Shown in pieces: positions 1 through 5,059 of a stretch of DNA of 5,225 nucleotides; position 1 is the stretch's first letter, and each line of letters begins with the position of its first letter. The stretch comes from Aquabacter sp. (lineage in GTDB: Bacteria; Pseudomonadota; Alphaproteobacteria; Rhizobiales; Xanthobacteraceae). A model generated the notes under the pieces. The model searched no databases. It was given only the letters and a program-made list of their open reading frames with translations, and was not told where the DNA came from. The stretch covers positions 1 to 5,225 of the forward strand of contig JASBUY010000351.1 of assembly GCA_030147645.1 (NCBI GenBank), in the 5' to 3' direction. The position numbers and the translations under genes were made by a program.

Positions 1-270
1 ATCCGCATGCATCAGGAGCGCGAATTCCCCGGCCGCGTATCGGCCACCAAGCTGCGCAATCCCGATTTCGCGGCCTATGCCCGCGCTTTCGGAGGCCATG
101 GCGAGACGGTAACCACCACCGAGGACTTCCTCCCCGCCTTCGAGCGGGCGCGGGCCAGCGGCCTTCCGGCCATTCTCCACTGCAAGATCGACCCGGAAGC
201 CATCACCCCCACCCGGACCCTCACCGCGATCCGCGAAGAGGCCTTCGCCAAGCACGGCACGCCGGCCTGA
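1..270 (+). CDS. Thiamine-diphosphate-dependent enzyme, acetolactate synthase-like large subunit (C-terminal fragment)
   Basis: The first base of the window begins an in-frame codon, and the frame runs open for 89 residues to TGA at 268-270. The true start lies upstream of the window. The visible part matches the end of the C-terminal TPP-binding domain of acetolactate synthase-like enzymes: an I-R-M-H-Q-E-R-E-F-P-G-R segment, then N-P-D-F-A-A-Y-A-R-A-F-G-G-H-G-E, then an acidic stretch, and finally the D-P-E-A-I-T-P strand and tail. In this family, N-P-D-F followed by A-x-A-F-G lies just after the diphosphate-Mg-binding region and helps close the active site. These enzymes condense or decarboxylate 2-oxo acids. 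The fragment cannot say whether this is true branched-chain biosynthesis (IlvB) or one of the many uncharacterised paralogues, which are often annotated only as thiamine pyrophosphate-binding protein. It converges on gpmI with 42 bp between stops. Family assignment is good; substrate is unknown. Confidence 0.85.
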   Translation: MRMHQEREFPGRVSATKLRNPDFAAYARAFGGHGETVTTTEDFLPAFERARASGLPAILHCKIDPEAITPTRTLTAIREEAFAKHGTPA

Positions 271-278
271 CGTCGGCA

Positions 279-308
279 GGGGCGCGCCGGGAGCGATCCC
301 GGCGCCCC
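279..308. terminator. GC-rich hairpin between convergent genes, probable bidirectional terminator
   Basis: The left arm GGGGCG-CG-CCGGGA pairs with the right arm TCCCGGCGCCCC around a GCGA loop. This gives about 12 base pairs with one 2-nt bulge. It lies between the stop of the TPP enzyme (270) and the stop of gpmI (313), where a shared terminator is expected. No clear T-run follows on either strand, so it would be a non-canonical or Rho-assisted terminator. Confidence 0.5.
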
Positions 309-312
309 ATCC

Positions 313-1836
313 TCAGCCTTTCATCACCAGGCTCACGCCGGTCATCTCGGCCGGCTGGGGCAGGCCCATGAGCGAAAGCAGGGTCGGCGCGACATCGGCG
401 AGACGCCCATTCTTCAGGGCGAAGCCGGGGCGACCGGCGAGCAGGACCGCCACTGGGAAAGTGGTGTGCGCGGTGTGCGGACCACCGGTCTCGGGGTCGC
501 GCATCAATTCGCAATTGCCATGGTCCGCAGTGACGAGCAGCGCGCCGTCCATGGACAGAATCGCGTCCGCGATCCGCCCGAGCCCCTTATCCACCGTCTC
601 CACCGCCTTGATGGCCGCCGGCAGGCTCCCCGTATGGCCCACCATGTCGGGATTGGCAAAATTGAGCACGATGAGGTCATAGGCCCCGCTCTCGATGGCC
701 GTCACCGCCTTTTCGGTCAATTCCGGCGCCGACATTTCCGGCTGCAGGTCGTAGGTCGCGACCTTGGGAGAGGGGACCAGGATGCGGTCCTCGCCCGCAT
801 AGGGCTCTTCCCGGCCGCCGCTGAAAAAGTAGGTGACGTGCGGATATTTCTCCGTCTCCGCCATGCGCAGTTGGGTGCGCCCCGCCGCAGCCACCGTCTC
901 GCCGAGACCCATATCGAGGGATTGGCGCGGGAACAGCGTCACCATCACCTTGTCCAGCTCGGTGCCATAGGAGGCCATGCCGGCCGCCGCGCTGAACTGG
1001 ATCGGCCGGCCCCGGTCGAAGCCGTCGAATTGCGGGAGGAGCAATGCATCGAGGATTTCGCGTGCCCGGTCGGCGCGGAAATTTGTGCAGAGTATGGCGT
1101 CGCCATCCTGCATGCCCTTATAGCCGCCGATCACCGCAGGGTTCAGGAACTCGTCTGAAAAATCAGCCGCGTAGCTCGCCTGGACCGCGTCCACGGCACC
1201 CGCGAAAGCATCGCCCTTGCCGTGCGCCAGCAACTCATAGGCGCGCTGCACGCGTTCCCATCTCTTGTCGCGGTCCATGGCGTAATAGCGCCCGCAGACG
1301 GTCGCCACAGGCACGGTGTCGGGCAGATCCGCCACCAGGCGCGCAATGAAGTCTCCCGCTGAGCGAGGTTGCGTGTCGCGTCCGTCCGTGAAAGCATGCA
1401 CCTTCACCGCAATGCCCTCCGCCACCAGAAGCCGCGCCACCGCGACCGCATGATCCTGGTGGGCATGGACACCGCCGGGCGACATCAGGCCGAGAATATG
1501 GCAGGTCCCCCCGCTCGCCTTCAGGGCCGCGATCAGGCCGCTCTGCTCCAGGCGCGCCTTCATCTCCCCGTCCTCGATGGCGGCATCGATGCGTGGCAGA
1601 TCCTGCATCACCACGCGCCCCGCCCCGAGATTAAGATGGCCGACCTCGGAATTGCCCATCTGCCCCGCCGGCAGGCCCACGTCGCGACCCGAGGTGGCGA
1701 GAAAGGCATGGGGCGAGGTGCCGTAGAGCCGATCATAATTGGGAGTGCGGGCGAGGCGCACCGCATTGTCCGCGCTGTCGTCGCGCCAGCCCCATCCATC
1801 GAGGACAACCAGCATGGTGGGGACGCGCGGGGACAT
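313..1836 (-). CDS. gpmI: 2,3-bisphosphoglycerate-independent phosphoglycerate mutase (iPGM)
   Basis: This enzyme interconverts 3- and 2-phosphoglycerate in cytosolic glycolysis/gluconeogenesis through a phosphoserine intermediate and two Mn ions. At 507 residues it has the usual iPGM length and looks complete. Visible motifs in order: L-D-G-W-G (metal ligand D13); G-N-S-E-V-G-H with the phosphorylated serine at S63; G-G-V-H-A-H at 121-126; T-D-G-R-D at 150-154; C-G-R-Y-Y-A-M-D-R-D at 181-190; F-R-A-D-R-A-R-E at 253-260; A-E-T-E-K-Y-P-H-V-T at 326-335; N-F-A-N-P-D-M-V-G-H-T at 392-402; T-A-D-H-G-N at 436-441; and H-T-A-H-T at 454-458. I chose the ATG at 1836 because a GAGG Shine-Dalgarno lies 6 nt upstream and the protein then starts just before the first beta strand. 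A TTG seven codons upstream (1857) has no such support. The gene is divergent from the monooxygenase and convergent with the TPP enzyme, so it is probably transcribed alone. No key residue is missing. Confidence 0.97.
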   Translation of the reverse strand: MSPRVPTMLVVLDGWGWRDDSADNAVRLARTPNYDRLYGTSPHAFLATSGRDVGLPAGQMGNSEVGHLNLGAGRVVMQDLPRIDAAIEDGEMKARLEQSGLIAALKASGGTCHILGLMSPGGVHAHQDHAVAVARLLVAEGIAVKVHAFTDGRDTQPRSAGDFIARLVADLPDTVPVATVCGRYYAMDRDKRWERVQRAYELLAHGKGDAFAGAVDAVQASYAADFSDEFLNPAVIGGYKGMQDGDAILCTNFRADRAREILDALLLPQFDGFDRGRPIQFSAAAGMASYGTELDKVMVTLFPRQSLDMGLGETVAAAGRTQLRMAETEKYPHVTYFFSGGREEPYAGEDRILVPSPKVATYDLQPEMSAPELTEKAVTAIESGAYDLIVLNFANPDMVGHTGSLPAAIKAVETVDKGLGRIADAILSMDGALLVTADHGNCELMRDPETGGPHTAHTTFPVAVLLAGRPGFALKNGRLADVAPTLLSLMGLPQPAEMTGVSLVMKG

Positions 1837-1842
1837 GACGAA

Positions 1843-1846
1843 CCTC
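1843..1846 (-). promoter_or_regulatory. Shine-Dalgarno of gpmI
   Basis: Read on the minus strand this is GAGG, 6 nt before the ATG at 1836. It decides the gpmI start against the TTG at 1857. Confidence 0.6.
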
Positions 1847-1881
1847 ACTGCAAACAACGGCGCCTCAAGCGGCCGCGATGC

Positions 1882-1893
1882 GCGTCATGACGC
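1882..1893. promoter_or_regulatory. Perfect 12-bp palindrome in the divergent intergenic region
   Basis: GCGTCATGACGC reads identically on both strands and does not extend further. It lies between gpmI and the monooxygenase and overlaps the proposed gpmI -10 element, where a dimeric repressor could bind. No regulator is identifiable. A 12-bp palindrome can also arise by chance in GC-rich DNA, so this is only a candidate operator. Confidence 0.25.
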
Positions 1894-1914
1894 CTTCCTT
1901 GTGGCGAGGTCAAG
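1884..1914 (-). promoter_or_regulatory. Candidate gpmI promoter
   Basis: On the minus strand, CTTGAC (1914-1909) matches the -35 element favoured by alphaproteobacterial housekeeping sigma factors. An 18-nt spacer separates the TTGACC hexamer from CATGAC (1889-1884), a poor -10 with three of six matches to TATAAT. Transcription would begin near 1877, leaving a leader of about 40 nt. The -35 is convincing; the -10 is weak, and it overlaps the palindrome at 1882-1893. Confidence 0.3.
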
Positions 1915-1958
1915 GCGTTAGGGTGCGTCCTGGGCATGGCGCCCGAGCGGGGGCAAGA

Positions 1959-3547
1959 ATGACGGATGTTCTGGTGGTCGGGGCGGGGCCTGTGGGGCTC
2001 TCGCTCGCATGCGAACTCGCGCGACATGGCATTCGGGCCCGCGTGATCGAGGCACGGGCCGCGCCCCTGCCCTATTGCCGCGCCATCGGCGTGACCTCCC
2101 GCACGCTGGAAGTCTATGAGGACATGGGCGTTGCCCGCGCCATGATCGATGCCGGGCTGTGGCTCACCGGCACGCGCGTGGCGGTCAGCGGACATCCGGT
2201 TCAGGATGTGACGACCGACCTCTCAGATTTGCCGTTTGCGAACCTCGGCGTCCCGCAGGGCGATACCGAGCGCATTCTCGCTGAGCATCTCCGCAATTCC
2301 GGCATCGCCGTGGAGCGGGGCGTGCGGCTCATGTCCCTGACGCAGGAAGGCGAGCATGTGCGGGTCGACCTCGACGGCCATGGAGGGGCTGAAGTGGCCC
2401 ATATGCGCTATGTCGTCGGGTGCGACGGCGCCCATTCCACGGTCCGCCATCTGCTCGGCATCGATTTCGTTGGCGAGGCCTGGCCCTTCCCCTTCATGCT
2501 CGGTGACGTGCGGCTGGACTGGCCGAGTGGTGAGGAACTGCCGCGCGGCTTCGCGCTGCGCGCCTTGCGCTTGAAAGAAGACACCGCTCCCGACATGTTC
2601 ATCGCCATCCCCTTGCCGGAGCATGGCCGCTACCGCGTCTCGATGCTCGCGCCCGAAAATCCCGGCGCAGGGGCGGCGGACGGAATCGATCACGGCATTC
2701 AGTCCGAGCAAGCGGGACCAAGCCTTGCCGATATCCAGGCCGTGGCCGGCCGCGTCATGGAACACCCGCCAGTGGCAAGCGATCTGCGGTGGTCGTCGCG
2801 CTATCGGATCTCCATGCGCCTCGCGGAACGCTACCGGGTCGGACAAGTCTTCCTCGCCGGGGATGCGTGCCACATCCATCCCCCGACCGGTGGACAAGGC
2901 ATGAATACCGGCATCCAGGACGCCTATAACCTCGCCTGGAAACTGGCTCTGGTGCTGAAAGGCCATGCCGGACCACACCTTCTGGACAGCTACGAGGCCG
3001 AGCGCCAGCCCGTAGCCGAAGGCGTCATCGCCCAGACCATCGCCGAAAGCATGGCGTTCGGAAGCGGCAATGCCGCCCCGACCGGCTCGCCCACACCCAG
3101 ATGCGCGTCGCCTATCGCGGCAGCCCTATCGTCGGTGCCGCCACGGGGGACGCGCCTCTCCAGCCCGGCGACCGCATGCCTGACGGGATGGGACTGCGCC
3201 GACGCGGCCTCGGCTTTCCCCTGCGCCTGTTCGAGCTGTTGCGGGGAACGCAGCACGTGCTTTTGGCGCCCGCAGCGCGCCCTGAAGATCTCGCCGCTCT
3301 GGAGGCCGAGGCACAGGCGCTCTGCGCCCTCCTCCCCCTGCGCGTCGTCGCGATCGCCCCGCGCGGGACCGATCTGCCCGACCCATTCGGCGTCTGTCTG
3401 GTGGAGGATGAGGGCGGAACGGTCGCGCCCGACCTTGGACCGGATGCGATGCTGATCCGGCCCGACGGCCATATCGCCTGGCGCGGGCCCGTTTCGGCGG
3501 CACCTGAGCGGGAATCCTTCCTGCGGAAGATGTGCGAAATACAATGA
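1959..3547 (+). pseudogene. FAD-dependent aromatic-ring monooxygenase (PheA/TfdB/MhpA-like), split by a -1 frameshift
   Basis: Flavoprotein hydroxylases of this family use NAD(P)H and O2 to hydroxylate phenolic or other aromatic substrates. From the ATG at 1959, the N-terminal frame shows the Rossmann motif V-V-G-A-G-P-V-G (residues 6-13) with ribose-binding E31, G-C-D-G-A-H-S-T-V-R (154-163), and the FAD-phosphate motif G-D-A-C-H-I-H-P-P-T-G-G-Q-G-M-N (301-316). After about residue 374 this frame turns into low-complexity sequence without homology and would stop at 3455. The expected C-terminal thioredoxin-like domain continues in another frame (codons from about 3081 to TGA at 3545-3547), with R-V-A-Y-R-G-S-P-I-V-G, G-D-R-M-P-D-G and L-F-E-L-L-R-G motifs. 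One extra base, for example in the CCCC run at 3076-3079 or near 3060, would restore a 529-residue protein of normal family length. Either the gene is recently broken or the read contains an indel. The ATG at 1878 would add 27 unrelated residues and is rejected. The substrate is unknown. Confidence 0.85.
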
Positions 3548-3553
3548 CAACGC

Positions 3554-3581
3554 GCGGCGGCGGCCCGCCAACCGCCGCCGC
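3554..3581. terminator. Perfect 10-bp GC hairpin, probable bidirectional terminator
   Basis: GCGGCGGCGG (3554-3563) pairs perfectly with CCGCCGCCGC (3572-3581) around the 8-nt loop CCCGCCAA. It begins 6 nt after the monooxygenase stop and lies about 40 nt beyond the stop of the convergent RidA-like gene. There is no T-run on either side, so intrinsic termination may be inefficient. Position and stem strength still make a shared terminator the best reading. Confidence 0.55.
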
Positions 3582-3620
3582 ATCCACTCTGGCGCCTTGC
3601 TCCCGGACGTGAACCCCATC

Positions 3621-4019
3621 TTACGACGGGTTGGGAATGCGTGCGATAACCTTGATTTCGAAATCAAATCCCGCGAGCCAAGTGACGCCGACGGCGGTCC
3701 AGTTCGGGTAAGGAGGCGCAGGGAACACTTCACTCTTCACGCCCTTAACCACATCGAACTGCTGTTCGGGGTCGGTATGGAAGGTGGTGATATCTACGAT
3801 GTCATCAAGACCGCAGCCGCCCGCCTTTAGGGTTGCTTGCAGGTTGGCAAATGCCAGACGGACTTGAGCCTCGAAGTCAGGTTCCGGAGACCCGTCGCTG
3901 CGGCTGCCCACCTGGCCGGAGACGAACAGAAGTTCATTTGATCGAATTGCTGCGGAATAGGCGTTCGACGTGTAGAGGTCCTGTCGCCCGGCCGGAAATA
4001 CCGCGTCGCGCTGAGCCAT
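3621..4019 (-). CDS. RidA/YjgF/YER057c/UK114 family protein, YjgH-like
   Basis: This 132-residue protein has the size and fold signature of the RidA family, small trimeric cytosolic proteins. Archetypal RidA hydrolyses reactive enamine/imine intermediates. Visible are L-F-V-S-G-Q-V-G (31-38), the Q-V-R-L-A-F-A-N-L helix (52-60), the G-L-D-D-I-V-D-I-T-T-F strand (70-80) and the C-terminal P-N-W-T-A-V-G-V segment (105-112) followed by F-E-I-K-V-I-A-R-I. From memory, the P-A-G-R start, the F-H-T-D-P-E motif and the P-N-W-T-A-V-G-V-T-W-L-A-G-F run closely resemble E. coli YjgH. The arginine that binds substrate in RidA (Arg105 of E. coli, in a P-A-R-S context) is replaced by Trp107, so classic enamine deaminase activity is doubtful. 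The start at 4019 is set by AGGAG 8 nt upstream; a TTG at 4049 is a poorer choice. It lies 54 nt downstream of the 48-residue gene on the same strand and could share its transcript. Confidence 0.93.
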   Translation of the reverse strand: MAQRDAVFPAGRQDLYTSNAYSAAIRSNELLFVSGQVGSRSDGSPEPDFEAQVRLAFANLQATLKAGGCGLDDIVDITTFHTDPEQQFDVVKGVKSEVFPAPPYPNWTAVGVTWLAGFDFEIKVIARIPNPS

Positions 4020-4027
4020 CTCTCCGT

Positions 4028-4032
4028 CTCCT
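4028..4032 (-). promoter_or_regulatory. Shine-Dalgarno of the RidA-like gene
   Basis: On the minus strand this is AGGAG with 8 nt to the ATG at 4019. It supports that start over the in-frame TTG at 4049. Confidence 0.65.
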
Positions 4033-4073
4033 GTGATGATGTTGCGCAAAAATCTATGTTGTTGCGATACCGA

Positions 4074-4220
4074 TCAGACGCCCACTTCACGCTTGAAGAA
4101 GTAATGCAGCACGAAATGGGCCGGTGAAACGACCGCGACCAACTCCCATCCCTCGGCCCCCAACGTCCCCAAACCTTTGGCATCCAGTGTGGTCTCGACC
4201 ACAAGATATTCCCATCGCAT
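4074..4220 (-). CDS. Small DUF4177-like protein of unknown function (48 aa)
   Basis: An ATG at 4220 opens a 48-codon frame ending in TGA at 4074-4076. GGGAG lies 8 nt upstream of the start, and an in-frame TGA just before the ATG fixes it as the first possible start. The protein begins M-R-W-E-Y-L-V-V-E and continues through L-G-T-L-G-A-E-G-W-E-L-V-A-V-V to a Y-F-F-K-R end. This W-E-Y-x-V-V-E ... L-N/G-x-L-G-x-E-G-W-E-L-V ... Y-x-F-K-R arrangement is the pattern of DUF4177 small proteins, a compact beta-strand fold whose role is unknown. There is no signal peptide or membrane segment. It precedes the RidA-like gene by 54 nt on the same strand and follows the transpeptidase by 92 nt. It is short enough to be missed by length-filtered gene calling. 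Function cannot be stated. Confidence 0.8.
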   Translation of the reverse strand: MRWEYLVVETTLDAKGLGTLGAEGWELVAVVSPAHFVLHYFFKREVGV

Positions 4221-4228
4221 GACTCAAT

Positions 4229-4233
4229 CTCCC
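4229..4233 (-). promoter_or_regulatory. Shine-Dalgarno of the DUF4177-like gene
   Basis: On the minus strand this is GGGAG, 8 nt before the ATG at 4220. It is well placed, and it is one of the reasons to treat this short frame as a real gene. Confidence 0.6.
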
Positions 4234-4254
4234 ATCGGTCCCAGGGATCAACCT

Positions 4255-4292
4255 CCGGATCAGCAAATCGATCCGGCGGTCCCGGCACCGCC
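4255..4292 (-). terminator. Two adjacent inverted repeats downstream of the transpeptidase gene
   Basis: On the minus strand, GGCGGT-GCCGGG-ACCGCC (4292-4275) forms a 6-bp stem. It runs directly into CCGGATC-GATTTGCT-GATCCGG (4276-4255), a perfect 7-bp stem with an 8-nt loop. The two stems share two bases, so they may be alternatives. They lie 20 nt after the stop of the transpeptidase and before the DUF4177-like gene, the place for a terminator or transcript-processing site. No T-run follows on the minus strand, which weakens the terminator reading. Confidence 0.35.
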
Positions 4293-4312
4293 TTTCGGGT
4301 GAACCGCCGCCT

Positions 4313-4957
4313 TCAAGCGGGCAGCACCACGACGCGAGAGCCAATCGGAACACGGCGATAGAGGTCGACGATGTCCTGGTTGATCAGCCGGATGCAGCCC
4401 GATGAGACCATGGTGCCGATCGTCCATGGCTCTACGGTTCCGTGGAGGCGGTAGAGCGTGTCGATTCCATCTCTGTAGAGATACAGCGCCCGAGGGCCCA
4501 GCGGGTTCTCCGGCCCGCCGGAGAGGCCACCGGCGAAGCGGCCGTAGCGCTCCGGCTCGCGGCGGATCATGCTCGCTGTGGGCGTCCATCGCGGCCATTC
4601 GGCCTTACGCCCCACCAGCGCCGAGCCTCGGAAATTAAAGGCTTCCTGCTTGCCGACGCCGACGCCGTAGCGCAAAGCCCTCCCGTTTTCGCCGACCAGA
4701 AACGCATATCGTTGCCCCGGATCGACAACGACGGTGCCCGGCGGGTGTTGCGTCGGATACGCCACGATCTGCCGCAGGAAGCGCGGATCGATCTCCAAAA
4801 GGTCGACGGCAGGCACAGGAAAGGGTTCGCCTTCGATAGCCCCATACATGGCACCCACGCTGCGCGATGGCCCGCCTTCGTCGACCGCCTGTCGGGTGGC
4901 GCAGCCGGACAAAAGAGCCGGAGCTGCGATCAGGACGGCACGACGGGTCAGAGGCAT
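4313..4957 (-). CDS. L,D-transpeptidase (YkuD/ErfK family), probable Tat-exported lipoprotein
   Basis: YkuD-domain enzymes form 3-3 peptidoglycan cross-links, or attach proteins to peptidoglycan, in the periplasm using a catalytic cysteine. This 214-residue protein opens with T-R-R-A-V-L-I (4-10), a twin-arginine-like export motif, then a hydrophobic stretch and a lipobox L-S-G-C with C19 as the lipidation site. A linker of about 50 residues follows. The YkuD domain fills the rest: P-G-T-V-V-V-D (73-79), strand Y-A-F-L-V, Y-G-V-G-V-G (97-102), a W-P-x-W-T-P-T segment (121-127), N-P-L-G-x-R-A-L-Y-L (151-160), and the active site L-H-G-T (171-174) leading to S-S-G-C-I-R-L (185-191), with C188 as nucleophile and H172 conserved. 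The usual S-H-G-C motif reads S-S-G-C here; this position is variable in the family. There is no LysM domain. The start ATG at 4957 has only a weak AGG upstream, but the signal peptide fixes it. It is divergent from the LysR-type gene. Confidence 0.94.
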   Translation of the reverse strand: MPLTRRAVLIAAPALLSGCATRQAVDEGGPSRSVGAMYGAIEGEPFPVPAVDLLEIDPRFLRQIVAYPTQHPPGTVVVDPGQRYAFLVGENGRALRYGVGVGKQEAFNFRGSALVGRKAEWPRWTPTASMIRREPERYGRFAGGLSGGPENPLGPRALYLYRDGIDTLYRLHGTVEPWTIGTMVSSGCIRLINQDIVDLYRRVPIGSRVVVLPA

Positions 4958-5042
4958 GGAAGCGAACCTGTTGAGGTGGGACCCTCACAGAAAGAAGCGG
5001 CTCGCCGTCGCTGCGTCTATCGGCTATGACGTGATCTTAGAT

Positions 5043-5057
5043 ATAACCGGTTGGCAT
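5043..5057. promoter_or_regulatory. AT-rich divergent promoter region with a T-N11-A element and AACCGGTT palindrome
   Basis: The 102-bp gap between the transpeptidase (start 4957) and the LysR-type gene (start 5060) becomes AT-rich over its last 30 bases, unlike its surroundings. Here AT-AACCGGTTGGC-AT fits the loose T-N11-A pattern of LysR-type binding sites and contains the perfect 8-bp palindrome AACCGGTT (5045-5052). LysR-type proteins often repress their own gene and control a divergent neighbour from such a site. The palindrome is not centred in the T-N11-A frame, so the assignment is tentative. No convincing -35/-10 pair was found for either gene. Confidence 0.25.
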
Positions 5058-5059
5058 AA

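Noticed and set aside
466..1158. Long plus-strand open frame opposite gpmI (230 codons)
   Set aside because: It lies fully antisense to the unambiguous gpmI coding sequence, is rich in Arg/His/Ala as expected for a GC-rich shadow frame, and shows no family motif.
1878..1958. Longer N terminus of the monooxygenase from the ATG at 1878
   Set aside because: The extra 27 residues are Arg/Gly-rich and unlike the family, whose members start only a few residues before the V-V-G-A-G-P-V-G motif. The ATG at 1959 gives that layout.
3081..3455. C-terminal extension of the first monooxygenase frame to 3455
   Set aside because: The translation after about 3081 is Ser/Pro/Arg/Cys-rich without homology and overlaps the recognisable C-terminal domain in the other frame.
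3101..3547. Independent small protein starting at the ATG at 3101 (thioredoxin-like C-terminal domain alone)
   Set aside because: No Shine-Dalgarno precedes this ATG, and the frame is open upstream and in register with the missing part of the monooxygenase. It is better read as the second half of a frameshifted gene.
3827..4288. Minus-strand 153-codon frame spanning the small gene and the start of the RidA-like gene
   Set aside because: It is out of frame with both real genes, has a Trp/Arg/Ser-rich shadow composition, and has no motif. The RidA-like and DUF4177-like frames explain the region.
4442..5029. Plus-strand open frame of 195 codons opposite the transpeptidase
   Set aside because: It is antisense to a YkuD gene with clear active-site and lipobox motifs, and it has no recognisable domain of its own.
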